Part shown: positions 45,673-58,347 of the stretch, one piece after another
How the letters are laid out: each line of letters begins with the position of its first letter
Numbering within the stretch: the stretch's first letter is position 1
Assembly (NCBI GenBank): GCA_021234155.1
Contig: JAJEKV010000049.1
Location: 5,778,691 to 5,842,690 of the forward strand
DNA: 64,000 nt
DNA from: Isoetes taiwanensis
Taxonomy: Eukaryota; Streptophyta; Lycopodiopsida; Isoetales; Isoetaceae
Reading direction: 5' to 3'
Program-made: the position numbers and the translations under genes
The notes under the pieces: generated by a model
What the model was told of the DNA's origin: nothing
What the model saw: only the letters and a program-made list of their open reading frames with translations
Database searches by the model: none

Positions 45673-47880
45673 TCACGGTTTCACACTCCAAACCTGGCCA
45701 TTCATCTTTATTCAGAATCTGGCTATCGAAATCTGTGTACATTTGGGCTTCTGCTCAGATAATTTTTGCATGGATGAGCCCTAGAGACCGCCATCGCTAA
45801 CTTACCAGGTCGAATTTTTGGGGTCTACATTGGTTTGATCATCTGCATGCATTTGGCCGAGAGCTGCGTAGCAGAGACCCTTTTCTAGCCATTGAATTGG
45901 CTGGTACTCATTCTTTCTCATTGTTTCTTATTTGTAGACTTCGATTTTGCTGGACCTTCCTTATATTCTGCATCACGTCATCAAATCTATCTAGTTAGCT
46001 GATTTTTCAGGGCAATTCTCGGGTGGGCGTCCAGGACGGATTTGCTGAGCCATAGAATTGGTTGTGCCTTATACTATCTAGATGGGCTTTATTAACCGGC
46101 TAGTTTTACAGTAATTACCATCTATTTTTGCACTAAAAGAGGCGTTATTAGCACAACGATGGTGGCATCCCCTTTTTAAGGGGTGCTCACCTTTAAAATG
46201 CCGTATGTATTCAATTGTGTTCCTCTAAAGGTTCATTAAACTTAAATATTAGACATCATCCCCTTATTTCTTAGTTCCAACTAATTTGTGGGGCTAACCT
46301 TCTTTAGAGTTCCAAGACATTCACTTAACAATTCTTCTCTTATTGCCATCGCCCTTATCCAATCCAAACTACTACCAAATTCCATTTGGTTTTGGGTTTC
46401 TCAGGCTTTGAGGGATGCCATACACTCATTCTCTATTGGTTTTCGGAGTGACATATAATCATCCAATAGTTATTGTCGTTGAAATTGTTATTTCTAACAC
46501 ACAATTCCAGAGTTAGGAGGGAAGCAACATCGAACTTTTATTCATTGATTTTGCGACATTGTACAGGCTTAAGTCGTGACATTGTACGGGCTTAACTTGG
46601 AAGCATCTTGATAAATATTTTCTTCTTTGCACTAAACCTAAAACTTTTGCACCGACTATAATATATAGAGGGTGGCTTTTTCGCTAGGTCGGACCAAAGA
46701 AATGTTCGCGGCGGCCTTGGCCGCCGCGATAAATTTCTTGTATATATAAAGACACTTTGATGTGTGGGACACATGAGTCGCTGGTCTTCATCTAGGCCGT
46801 CGAATCCGAGAGGTTGAATCTTGGCCGCACATTTAAGTGTATAGGCATGTATGGGCATGCATGGGGGGCATGCCTCCCATCTTTAAACCGTTGGATCAGA
46901 GGGGAGGTGCAATCTCGGCGCTTAAATATGTCTAGGAGGTTATGGGGATCTCGGTGCTATAAGATGAGGTGGTACTCAGGTGTACAAGTGGCAGGTTATA
47001 TTAATGGTTTAAAAGCCATTGAAATTAATGCCAACCTCATGAGGTGGCACCACCTCGTATTGTTTTTTAATTTTATCCTAAAAGCCTTAAGGTGACATAT
47101 TTAAATGTCTCTATGACGTGGCATTGCTCTCCGGGCTGCCCTTTCATTTTCACCATTCTTGATTTCTTAGCAATGTTGGAGCTGCTATATCGGTAGTGGA
47201 GATCTTTGAAGCTTTGAAGTGCTATTTGCCTGGGTTCTTTCTATTGTATTGTTTGCTCTAACGGTGTTTGTTTTACGCATATTCAAGCATTTCAACAACG
47301 CAGAAAGGTAATTTGCATGCAAAGAGCATTTCGAAATTCTTCCGAGGTGTAGCGAGAGGTGCTTAAAATGCTATTACAAGCGGCAAAGATTGCTCGCTTT
47401 CGAGAATCGAAAAGGGCCTTTGATTCATCGGTTTTCACAAATGGGTTTTACGTCGGATCTTCAAGAAGGCTCTGCCTTAAGCCATGGTAGTCGTCTTTCT
47501 TATGCTCTCCTTTGTTGCCGGGCCGCGGAACCTTGGCTGCCAGATTGGGGTTTCCTTTTCTTATGCTATGATGAAGACGATGCCTTCCTGCTACCATGCC
47601 GGATCTGGGACGTTTTTTAATCGGCCCAGCTCTGTTTTGTTTCCGCGGTTTTCGATGACATATGCACTCTTTGGCCAATCTTCTATCATATACTTCTATC
47701 ATATACGTATGGTTTGCTTTCTTGTGGATGCCGAATACATCAAGTTGAATCCGATGCAAGTTGATTCTTAGATTTGCAAACCTAATTCGATTTTATCCTT
47801 TGCTATTTCGGCAGCGAGTGGGCCGTTCAGTTCACTTTGACAGTGTTTTTTTGAAGTTGTCCTTCTATTTGAGCTTTAAC
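45673..47880. other. No gene seen
   Basis: ORFs at 46592-46858 (-), 47390-47620 (+) and 47448-47759 (-) have no family signal. A segment at 46752-46830 (ACACTTTGATGTGTGG...GTCGAATC...ATCTTGGCC) is shared with 55671-55745. Confidence 0.5.
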
Positions 47881-47899
47881 GGAAGCGCATTTCTGTTGA

Positions 47900-48010
47900 A
47901 GAAGGATCAAGCCGAGGTATGTCATTTCTTTCAAGACCACTTTTTATTCTGCGCTGATGCTTGGCCATTTCTCTTGAAGAAGGATCGAGGCGGGTTGCCC
48001 TTAAGGGGCG
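47900..48010 (-). pseudogene. Duplicate fragment of the 52733-53011 frame
   Basis: The minus strand reads REMAKHQRRIKSGLERNDIP, matching AKAAKHQRRRKGLEEMTCLD in the 52733-53011 frame. GATCCTTCTTCAA(G/C)AGAAATG also occurs twice here. The edge at 47995-48006 is TTGCCCTTAAGG, whose inverse sits at 52731-52742. Confidence 0.55.
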
Positions 48011-48688
48011 AATTTTAGCCCAATGGCTATATTTATAACATTTGAAAAAATGTTATACGAAACATAACTAGGCTACTATTGAAAAAATAAATTTATTCAT
48101 TCGCCAACTTTTCGTCTATTTTTGCTCCCGCCTTTCTTGAATTAGCCTCGAGCTTTTTGGCTCAAATCCGGCTGTTCGCCTCCATTTCGACAGATCGGAG
48201 GGCCCTAACACATGGATTCGCCTCTTACCACTATTTAAATCAGGTATTTTTTTTGTTAGATCATAAATAGATAGATAGGTAAAAGATCATTCACGGGAGG
48301 TCTTATTATTGTAGATGCACAAGCCAGGCTTATACATCTATTGGAATCCTCCATTTTCTGCAGTGGTGCTCCCTAAGAGAGACATGTAAGTCTTGTATGT
48401 CATGTTTCTTGCATTCTTTAAATTCCCTTTTTCTTCTATCTCCGAATTTAGTTACGTTTTATAGATTGTATATATTTTCTTTTCTTATTGTAGTTGCAAG
48501 CCTGAATCCTCCATTTTCTACAGTTGTGCTCCTTAAGAGGATCAAATAACCTTGTATGGCAATGGCATATTTCTTGAAGTCTTTAAACTCGTTGTTCTTT
48601 TTATCTTCAAATTTTGTTACCAATGTATTCTAAAGTGTCATATTTTCATTCTAAAATATATCATCAGGTTCTGTCTTGCTTGCGAAGA

Positions 48689-50973
48689 ATGTCAAGCAAG
48701 GGCATTATGTCATTTTTTAAGCCTGTCAACAACGATTCAACCAATTGTGGCAGCAATATGGTGATTGTAGGAGAGAATCAGGAAGTTACAATTCAGTTTT
48801 CAACTGAAGAGCAGCCTGGTCTTGAAGGAAATGGCAAAGGCAGGAAAGTAGAAGAGCAGCCTGGTCTTGAGGAAAATGGCAAACGAAGGAAAGTAGAAAA
48901 TGGCAAAGGCAAGAAACGAAAGAGGCAAGCAGGTCAGTGGACTCTAGGTAGAGATTTTCAAGAAGATTGGGCGAGGAGATTTCCATGCATAGGGCCTATA
49001 ATTGAGGAAGATGAATTTGGATTTCCTAGGGCAAGCAGAGCTCGTTGCGATGCATGTTCATGGAAACAAGAAACTAATATTGACATGCAGCTAAAATTGG
49101 ACACAATCGAAAAGCATGCTGGTAAAGTGTATGGTAAAGAGATGGAAGATGGAAAGGAAGTGTGTGTAGTGAGGTGGAAAACCAAGGAGGAGTGTAGGCA
49201 CTTGCAGAATGTTGAGGAGTACATGGAATTTTTATCAAAGACCGATCAAAGACTTGCTTCAAAAGGTGGCTGATAAAACTTTGCAAGCAAGATTGGTGCA
49301 ACTACAAGCTGTATTTCATGTATTAAAAAAAGGGAGACCTATGACTGATTATCCTAAGGAGAAGGAAATCCTAGAAATGCAGCGCTGCCAGAACTTTCCC
49401 ATCTCGCATTGGTCTAAGCAAAGTGGCTGGGAGTTTGCAAAGTGCATAGATGAAGTGCTTCGACAGGATTTGCAAGAGGATCTACGAAAATGTGAGTATT
49501 TTGCTGTCTCATTGGATGAGGCAACGACAAAGGACAATTCTTCATGGCTGTGCATGACAGTATACTTTGTAACCCATTTTGTTAGACGCGCATCTTATGT
49601 TAGAATCACACGCTTGCTAAAAAATGCAACTGCAGAAAATATATATGGTAATCGCTTGAGGAGAGTCCGAAAACTATTATGGGACTTTTCAAAGAATTGA
49701 CATCGCAAAAAGAAGCTGGTTTGCATTGGTTTGATGGTTGTTCTCAGAATGCGGGGATGCCGCAATGGTTTAAGTGTCAAAATGCAAACTGCATTGGCAC
49801 CTTATGCTCTTGGTGTGCATTGCATGGCTCACAGAATGAACCTTGCTTACAAAATTGTTGACAATTTTGCTTCGGTCACAAAGATTGAGGATTTGATAAA
49901 GAATACCTATAACTTCTTCTGCCGAAGCTCAAAAAGGTATGTTTAGTATTGTCTATGTCTTTGTTGTACTTTTCTTTATGTGTTTATAAGTTCTTTGTTT
50001 GATGTTCCTATTTCTAGATTTCGCAAGTTCAAGAAGATGGCAGCAAGTCTGACTAAGGGTAATAAGATGCTAAACACTGTTAGTACGAGATGGATATCAC
50101 TGTACAAACCAGCACAACGTCTATTTTTAGAGTACCCATCCTTGGTTGGGTTAATGGACAAACTATCTTCAAAAAGTGGGCAAGATTCAGAGAAGCCATT
50201 ACAATTGCTTGCTCAACTAGTGGATCTCGAAACCTTGATGACTTTAGCAGGTACAAATATTAATTTGCTACTCGCAGTGCTAGTTTAATATAGAAATCCT
50301 GCCTAGTTGTACTGAACTGAGCTCACTTGTATTTACTTAATTCTGAAATTCCTTGAGCAGGCATACTTCCCATGCTACGGGAGATGAACTTCCTGATAAA
50401 GCTTGCTCAGAAACGTACAATGTACATTTCAGAGTATGTACAAGCAAGACAGATGGCATGTCTTACATTGGATTTCATGTACCCTACTAGTGGTCCGTAT
50501 GATAAGGAAAAATTTGGGCTTTGGAATGACTTACTTGATGTCGATGGGGCTAAGAGCATTCTGGAATTTGATGCAAAGGATACATTATGCATGAAGGTCC
50601 ACTCTCATTTAGTGCAGGTACTATTTCTGCTTGTCAATCAGCAGCTACATTTAATGGAATATAACCTTGTACATTTACTACATTATTGTAATGGAATGTG
50701 CAGATGTATGCACCAAAGACACGGATTCGAGGACGTCTATTGAGGCGAGCTCCAGTAACCAAGGATACATTTGCTGAGATAGTTATTGTTGTGCGCAAGA
50801 ATCTCCATGACATTTCAGGTGCTCTAGCTAAGGAAATACGCGACCGTTTTCCAAGGGACGATCTGCTAGATGCCATGTGTATTGTGTATCCACAGTTTTG
50901 GATCACTACACGTGATGAGCACCATAAACGTTTGAAACAGATTGACTTCAAAAGCAATGTAGATGGCAAATAG
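48689..50973 (+). pseudogene. hAT-like transposase / zinc-finger (C17orf113/DUF4371-like) gene
   Basis: Four exons with good GT-AG junctions: 48689-49936, 50018-50250, 50361-50617 and 50704-50973. It starts MSSKGIMSFFKPVNNDSTN. The N-terminus has two copies of EEQPGLE.NGK.RKVE and a basic patch (GKKRKRQ). Then follow W-ARRFPCIGPI and a finger-like RCDACSWKQ with KLDTIEKHAGKVYG. The RNase-H-like core shows CEYFAVSLDEATTKDNSSWL, RNGLSVKMQTALAPYALGVH and CMAHRMNLAYKIV. Later exons give STRWISLYKPAQRLF and RDRFPRDDLLDAMCIVYPQF. Frame changes occur near 49250, 49660 and 49745. The hAT C-terminal dimerisation block is not visible after FKSNVDGK. It may be a decaying transposase or a host-adopted relative. 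Confidence 0.75.
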
Positions 50974-51664
50974 GTATTAAATTTGGACAGAAGGGCTCTC
51001 TTTTAATTAGCACCACTTTGCTGGACATGCATGCAAAAGGTGGTTTTCATGTTGAGGTACAGGTTGTCTTTGATAGCATGCCAGTTCAAACTTGCACTTT
51101 GCTTTTTCTATGACAGAATACATATATTTTAAATGCTAGATAGTTCATCTGGAATTGAGATATCGTCATTGAAATCTAGTGAGAGTTCATTTGGAATCCT
51201 TGAAAGTGGTGATAGTCTTGGATCAACAAGGCCTAATGATAATACTAGATGTTTTGTTGTGCACAGACTACAACTGTAAGTCTTTTGATTATGTTACTTT
51301 CTTAATATTTTGAGTTGCTCAGGTTCATGTTTCGAGTCAAATAGGGTCTTCAATGAACAGTGCCTGCGGACAAGTACAGAAAAGAAAATGAAATCTTGAA
51401 AATCATTTACTGCCTTTTTTGATGCCGGATTCTGTATTTTCAGCTTGTTTTGGGACTGAACTAACCAGGTCCGAAATGATTTTGGCTAATCCGTGAACTG
51501 AAGCGGCAGTATTTGTGCTTGAATAACAGGGTTCGGGTATTGGCCGATAAGGTAGATACTAACTTTATAATCTTAAATGAAATGTGATGGTAAACATCTC
51601 GCATGTTTTTGCACTACCGAGCACGAAATTTTGCAGTCATTGTTAGCATATTAGAGTCATTGCA

Positions 51665-52235
51665 GTCATTACTCGAGTAAATTTGTTAAAGTGTTAGCAA
51701 TGTGCTCCACACAACAATATCCCTTATAAGCATGCGATCAAACAGTTGCATAGCATCCCCTATGCTTCTACATTTAAAATGCATATTAGCAAGTGCACTT
51801 CCCACAAATAGATCTAATTAGTGTCCGAATTGAACAATCCGTGCATGAAAATATTTGCCTTGTCCCAATAATTCAGGACGGTCACAAAAGTAACATTATT
51901 TGGTGTCAATCCTTCTAATTGCATGGTTTTAAACGGAGAAAATACCTCCTTAAAATTTCCATGATGTGCATATCCTAATATGATTATGTTCCACGAAACT
52001 CCATTCCTTGATCGCATCCACTGATGAGCATGGTCTATGTTCCCAGATTGCATATACATATTGATGATGCATTTCTAACAATAGTGTTAATTCTGGATCC
52101 ACATGAACTTGTTTACCATGTATATCATTATCACAAGCATTAAGAATGCAGACAAAGATTACCTTATCTGGCTTCAATCCTTCTTGTTGCATTCTCTCGA
52201 AAAGGAGAAGTGGCTCTCGAAATTGTCTTAGTATA
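51665..52235 (-). pseudogene. PLS-type PPR pseudogene
   Basis: From right to left: EPLLLFERMQQEGLKPDKVI, FVCILNACDNDIHGKQVHVD, then in another frame MYMQSGNIDHAHQWMRSRNG, VSWNIIILGYAHHGNFKEVF and MQLEGLTPNNVTFVTVLN, and finally (51690-51805) SALANMHFKCRSIGDAMQLF then DRMLIRDIVVWSTLL. The 35-residue rhythm and the FERM.QEG..PDKVTFV..LNAC motif are those of plant PPR proteins. Frame shifts and a missing C-terminal E/DYW domain mark it as a relic. Confidence 0.8.
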
Positions 52236-52732
52236 TTTAATGGTAGACAATGGTTTTGTGTTGGGATAATTATCGGTACACAAATACAATGGTGTTGTCT
52301 TAGGATAATTTATCACAACTACATTTCCATCTTATCTGAGTGGAATTTTATTTCATTTGCGCCCATAAGCAAAGGCAATGTTAAGTTGGTTGGAGTAGTT
52401 GTCTAAGGCCCTTTTTCCACAATAGTCGCAAAATACGACTGCCATATAGCATTTGTGACTCAAGCTAAAAATGAGACACAAGGCCTAAGTTATGTGGTAT
52501 AAACTTATTTTTCACCAATGTGTATGTATTCAAACATGTGGTCATTATTCCCTACTTAAATTTGGGTTGGGCGATCAAACAGTTGCCAATTTCTAGGCTA
52601 AATAGTATTGATCAAGATTTGCCTACGTTTCTATAGCTAAATATTCTGGCCGGGAAAAATTCGCCAATATAACTAATCTCGAAAACTTAAGATTGGCCTA
52701 CCATTCTAAATTACACCTATGCAAATTTGGCC

Positions 52733-53011
52733 TTAAGGGCAATCCTGATCGAGACATGTCATTTCTTCAAGGCCTTTTCTTCTGCGCTGATGCTTGGCCG
52801 CCTTTGCTCTATCAAGTTTTGCCAGATCCTCTTCCAAGGGCTCGAATTCTGTCTTGGTGGCAATACGCTTTGCTTCAAAGCATGTTTGCAATGAAACCGC
52901 TAATGCAATGTTCCGCTTCAGCTCTTGCTTTGCTCTATATTCGGCATGAAATGCAGCTAATTGATGTGATTCTGAGTAGTTTTGTGATTCGATTCTTTCT
53001 TCCGGCGCCAT
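52733..53011 (-). CDS. Charged, coiled-coil-like open frame
   Basis: The 92-residue frame begins MAPEERIESQNYSESHQLAA and continues FHAEYRAKQELKRNIALAVS, FEAKRIATKTEFEPLEEDLA and KLDRAKAAKHQRRRKGLEEM. It is rich in K, E, R and A and probably helical. The same end is duplicated at 47900-48010. The family is not recognised. It stops at the CCTTAAGGGCAA edge. Confidence 0.35.
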   Translation of the reverse strand: MAPEERIESQNYSESHQLAAFHAEYRAKQELKRNIALAVSLQTCFEAKRIATKTEFEPLEEDLAKLDRAKAAKHQRRRKGLEEMTCLDQDCP

Positions 53012-53764
53012 TGATTTTAAATATTGATTTGTATAAAAATTTTACTCTGTTTCTTGAATCTGCTGTCGGCTCTAAATCCATCAAAATGTCCAAATCCGGT
53101 AAGAAATGCAGCTTCTTGATATGAGATAAGTAGTTCTTGATTTGTGCAAGATTGATTACGGGTCCTCTATGACTTGGCAGCAAGAGCAAATTCTGGATTT
53201 TCCTTTCATCTGGGTCTCGCTACCTTGGTTCATGCAGTTTATTTAAATGGACGGTAATTGCAAGAGTAGCATTTGCCAGACCAAGTCATTCTATAGCTGT
53301 AGTGATGGGGATGTGGAGCGTTTGATGGAATTTCGAGATGCTTATATGCTCGGAGCTGCTAGTCTTCTCTATGGCAGTAACACAGAAGAATCATGGCAGA
53401 CTCTTCAATTCACTATAATCTAAGCAGTTTGGACCCTGATCTCTTTCAGGTTCTAAACTGACCATGTGTACTGCTAAATTTTTGGTAAATGGGTCTGATT
53501 TGAAAGTCTCTTCACTTTTGTGTGGTTTGCTTGTCATGAGCTTTCTTTTTTAAAAATCAGTATGTTGTCTAAGAACCTTATGCAGATTAGATGCTATCGT
53601 GATGTAAGGTTTTGAGGCTCACATATTTTTTGCAGCCTTTCATCTTATTGTATGGAATAAGGGAAATTCTCTTGAGAGATAAATCAGGTACATTCTAACT
53701 TAAGTTTAAGTTTGAGTTATTCATTTTGCTGTGTACATACAACATCCCTAATAAAGGAGGCCTT

Positions 53765-54415
53765 GGAATTAGAAATATTCTGGTTTATTTGGCATGCTTA
53801 CACAATGAATTTGAAAAATAAGTACCTAGCGACTTTCGTAGATGATTCTTTGAGCTTTTCAATGCATGCTCATGCTTGAGAAACAGAGTTTGCTTGCTAA
53901 AGTTATGGCCATCTTTCTACGCGGCTGTAAAATTAGAACAGCAATTGCATTTTGCTATATTTGGGCCATTTACAGTAGGAATTTGAAAATTGTGTGCCTA
54001 GCAATATTCTTGGGTCTTTCCTTCATCTTTCCAACGGATACTCCTGCTGCAAAGATAGAGCTTGCATTTGAAAGTTATGTTAAAGTTCTTATAGCCAGCC
54101 CGTAAAATGTACCTTGGATTTAGAACATTCTGGTTTATTTGACATGTTTACATGATTTTGAAAAATATGTATCACTTTCATAGATCATTCTTTGAGCTTT
54201 TCAATGCATGCTCATGCTTGAGAAACAGAGTTTGCTTGCTTTGCAGCTTATGGTCGCCTTTCTACGTTGTTGTGTTTAGAGCATTTACAAAGTGGAATCA
54301 AAATTGTGTGCTAGCAATATTCTTAGATCTTTCTTTGATCTTTTCAACGGATGATCTTATGGTAACGATAGAGCTTGCATTTGAAAGTTATGTTGAAATT
54401 CTTACGGCGAGGCAA
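53765..54415. repeat. ~345-bp imperfect tandem duplication
   Basis: Both copies contain ATTCTGGTTTATTTG(G/A)CATG, TGAGCTTTTCAATGCATGCT and GAGCTTGCATTTGAAAGTTA. The second copy starts at about 54116. Open frames through the repeats (IELAFESYV) are probably incidental. Confidence 0.8.
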
Positions 54416-54530
54416 AAAGCTTCAAAACAAAGTGAAAGGTAAATTCGATTGTCCGTTCGGTCTACGTAAAAATTCTAGAAGAACCGATTTTTGTTTTAGA
54501 TCTTGCTTCTATTCACGCTTCATTGTGTGC

Positions 54531-54690
54531 AGCTATAGTGGAACCGCTAGACCGGTGCAAGAAAGATTGTAAATTCCTCTTCAGATCGATTGTTAGATAG
54601 TAGCTTCCGGCTATGGTGGAGCTGCTAGACCAAAGGTAGTAAAGATTGTAAATTCCTCTTCATATCAACCTGTTAGATAATAGCTTCGGG
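54531..54690. repeat. ~78-bp tandem duplication
   Basis: Both copies contain AAGATTGTAAATTCCTCTTC; the units begin (A/G)GCTAT(A/G)GTGGA at 54531 and 54609. Confidence 0.85.
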
Positions 54691-54699
54691 TCTTTAGAT

Positions 54700-56392
54700 A
54701 TTCAATGAAAAAGAAAGAAAAGAATGTGAAATGCATGTAATTAGCATGTAATTGGTGCGAAGGTGATGGGTATCACTTTCTTTTGATATGTTCACACTTT
54801 GTTCGGATTGTTGAGTTTCGGCTTTTGTGAATGTTCTTTGTCTGCAATTTCGAACAGCTTGATTTTGCTCTCGTCCATTTGCCATCCCATTCTATCGTTG
54901 AAGTATGAGTCATCGAGACCGGGTCGTGGCTTCACGACCGATAAATGGCTACCTTACAAACAATGCTACAGCTAAATATTTGTTGGAGAAGTATGAATAT
55001 AATTCTGAGGAATGAAGCACAATGATAATAAAGCATTTTCCAACTTGAGCAAGAGATTTGGTTGACCTCTATTGTAAAAACTCGAAGGTTTACAAAAAAC
55101 AAACTAGCAAAAAAGAACATTCCACTTGGTGGAAAAGGACAGAGGATCAGCATTTGTAAAGCACAGATGCAATGTTTATTCCTTAACATGGCCAAAGCTA
55201 TTTTGGTTGGATGGTTTACTTTTCAAAGGGAAAAATCTACCCTTTTACCACCCAACACCGAGGGCGCCGGTCCCGCTTGCCCAATTAACTATACCAGATG
55301 TTTAATTAGCCTATTCTGCCAACATCGAGAAAGCCTGACAGAAAATAATTCCTCAAAAATGCTTTACCTTGCGTAGATGGGTCTGACAAACCAGTATCAG
55401 ATCTATTCCTTGGTCAATTAAGACTAAGGTGATGGCCACGGCAACTAAAACTGCAGCACCCACAACATAATTTCGAATGAATTCTAAATCAAAACATGCG
55501 AACTTGATTGCCAATTGATCTCGATCCTGTACTTAAGAATCTTATTATTTCTACCAGCTATTTTTATCGGCACAATTTAGATCTTCATGGAATTTTAACA
55601 AAAAGGGGGCTAAAGATATTTATATCATTTATAGTGCGTGCTTTTCATATGGAGATAAACACACTTTGATGTGTGGTGCACATAAATCGGTCAACTCAAT
55701 TTGTAGCGTCGAATCTTGAAAGTGAGATCTTGACCATAGAATCTAAAGGAATGTAGAAGAATATACACAGAATCTTGGGGAATCTAGAGGAATCTTGGGA
55801 TAAACTCTCATAATCTGGAAGAATCTTAATGGAATCCTATAGAATCTTAAGGATTTTTCATATAATCTAAGGGAATCTAGGAGAATATACATAGAATCTT
55901 CGAAAATATATGTGAACCTTGGGATAATCTTTGAAATTCTAGGGGAAATGTGTAGGCCCTAAATAATAATAAACTTGTATAAATATGAACAAGTTTCCAA
56001 GTTCAAGTCTACTTAGACTTCTATTTAATATTAGTAACTTAGCATGGACCCATTAGATTTAATATAGACGGGACCCAATAAATATATAAAGTGGAGAAGG
56101 AGCCAATGAATGATGTTGGACTGGGAGCGCCTTATTTATCAACCATAATCACGTTAACACTAGCATAAAATAAGAAAAACTCCCATGTGTTTCTTCTTTT
56201 CGCTATAAAATAAAAAAAACTCCCATGTGTTTTTTCTTTCGCTGGTTGAACACGACCCAATAAGTAATATAAAGTGATTGAAGGAAGGAGTCATGTTAGT
56301 GTTGTGTGTGAATACTTAATGCTCTTCGTCTTCTTGTATTTGGCATGCAACTTCGCCCCCACCTTCTTCAACACAACAGCAACAGCTAGATC
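54700..56392. other. No gene seen; GAATCT-rich degenerate repeat
   Basis: From 55735 to 55945 the sequence is an imperfect short repeat of GAATCTnnGG type (for example AGAATCTTGGGGAATCTAGA). A TCCCATGTGTTT segment with CTATAAAATAA repeats near 56190-56240. The ORF 55062-55376 has no family signal. Confidence 0.55.
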
Positions 56393-57696
56393 TGTTGAAA
56401 ATATAACATGCAAGGAATAAAGTGATGCAGCAAGATAAAGAGAACGAGACAGAAAGAACACAAGGTAATCCCAAAGTGAATGTATAATTCATGAAGAGTA
56501 CATGCTCTTATATACAATAATAATGAAGGGCTAATAGGCAAAGACCCTTTTAGCTCCATGAACTATCAATATCAATTAACTATAATCAAAAGATTCATAG
56601 GATGGGTCCTATGACACAACCAAGTGGCCGAAGTGAAGTGGTGTTCTCATTGAGCTTTGTAAAACATTGAGTACAACTGGATCCCTCACTAGGGATAGAT
56701 AAATTTGGGAATATGAACTTCAAATGCTCCGAAACTAGACAATCATCGAGAGCATGATGACACTGAAGAATGCAACAAAAAAGATGGTTTTATCCGCCAC
56801 TTGGTCGATGCAACGGTGAGAAGACTGGGTGACCACCTCTCAGCGGGAAGAAGAACCACACGTTCTTAGGTTTTTGAGGAAACCCAAGCAAATAGTTGAA
56901 GCACGACCCCACGCACTATGGCAACCACAAGACCTTAAACAATCCTGCAGAATCAAGGTTGAAAGAAAAATAACCCGTCAATGAGTTAGATGCCATAGGC
57001 AAGAAGACTCGGAGGCTCCAGGGCCACGCTGAGAAAGAAACAACAGCTGACCAATCGGGAACCGTCCGCGGAATGACCATCGCGGGAAAAAACAACCGAT
57101 TAGTGCTGCCTCGGAGGCTACAGCGCCACGCCGAGGAGAAAATGAAATGACAAGTACTCTCGGAGGCTACAGCGCCACGCCGAGAAAGAATGATAAGTAT
57201 CGGAGGCTATAGCGCCACGCCGAGAGAAATAAAAATATAAGAAGATATGCACTTGCAAAGAACATCGAAAAGACAACATGGGGGGTGCCAGTGGCTGCAG
57301 AGCGACCCAACAAGTATTAAAGATGGTCAACCAAAGAAGGAGAAGAAAACCAAAGAACACGCAAATAACTATTGTCTCAGAGGCGACAATGCCATGCCGG
57401 AAAAGAAATGAATAAGCAAATATGTAGGTCCCAAGACCGCATTCGTGAGTAAACAAAGATAAGTGAAATCCAACTATTCCGCCAGAGAAATCAAGGAAGG
57501 GAGGTTGAGGGAAACTGGTAGGGCAGAGAAGAAGGAGAAACTAGCTCAAGAGAACACCGATGAAATGAAAATAGGAGAAGAGGCAGAATAAATAGAAGAT
57601 GTGAGATGAGGCGTCCCCATCCAAGGAATGTCGGTTATATTGCTATCACAATAGAACCGTGGCATTGTATGGATATATTATAGATACATTCCAACA
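56393..57696 (-). mobile_element. Ty1/copia-type 3' LTR
   Basis: The tract starts TGTTGAAAAT and ends ATTCCAACA (TGTTG...CAACA). On the minus strand it is preceded directly by a polypurine tract (GATTGTAGGGGGGA at 57697-57710) and, upstream of that, by the end of a copia pol (about 57870-57960). About 1.3 kb long. Inside are four copies of CGGAGGCTACAGCGCCACGC-type units (57008-57224), each bounded by CTCGG and CCGAG. The 5' LTR is not found in this window. Confidence 0.75.
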
Positions 57697-57806
57697 TCCC
57701 CCCTACAATCTTGGTCTCTTTGTAAAACAAAATAAGTAGCATGTATCTTCGAGGGTGAGATCAAATGCACAATGTATGATATATGTTCCCCCTGCAGAGT
57801 TGATCT

Positions 57807-58347
57807 CTAGCTCGAGTAAAAAAAAAACCTTTTATGGGAATCAAAAGGAAAAAACCCGAGCTCCCTCATATTCGTAGCACACAGTAAGTGCTTTTGTAAA
57901 TATATCAGCACGTATTTGAGGTGAAGGAAAATCAGTTCCATAAAAAATTGACTCTTTCTCCTTAGGACAGATTTGAATATTTTCAGTGCCACAGCTCTGG
58001 CACTCTCCCTTGACACAGGCCAAACTATGCCACTCTTCGCCTTCCTTGTCACAGACTGTAGCTCTCCACATAGTGCTAACATTTTGAAATGTTTTAGAAG
58101 GAGCTTGGCAGACGCCATTGTTCTCATCTGCTGCACAAACACCACAAGAACATGTACAATTGGCATGAAATTTGCTCCTTAGGACGCTAAATGCTTTTCT
58201 GTATAGCTCAGCTTGTTCATGCTTTATGCAACAACATGTGTTCGTCTCTTTCAACCTTCTTACACACGTAGGCTTAAGCAGCTCGAACATTCTGACGCTA
58301 ATCTTCACTTTAGGATGTTCATCTTTGAACATCTCATACAATTCACC
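57807..58347 (-). pseudogene. Copia pol tail fused to a cysteine-rich exon
   Basis: After a TTTTTTCCTTGCAG acceptor the exon begins GELYEMFKDEHPKVKISVRM and continues FELLKPTCVRRLKETNTCCC, CTCSCGVCAADENNGVC, then EWHSLACVKGECQSCGTENI and CPKE. The spaced CxC/CxxC pairs suggest a metal-binding module; I recall similar unnamed mobile-element proteins but cannot name the family. At about 57960 the same frame changes to FYGTDFPSPQIRADIFTKAL, the end of copia RNase H (QxADIFTKAL). One element therefore inserted into or recombined with the other. The frame ends at 57841. Confidence 0.5.

Noticed and set aside
47995-52742. TTGCCCTTAAGG as true TIRs of a hAT element
   Set aside because: The inner bases barely match, CCCTTAAGGG is self-complementary, and the flanks GAGGCGGG and TCCTGATC are not an 8-bp duplication. 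Kept only as a question in the findings.
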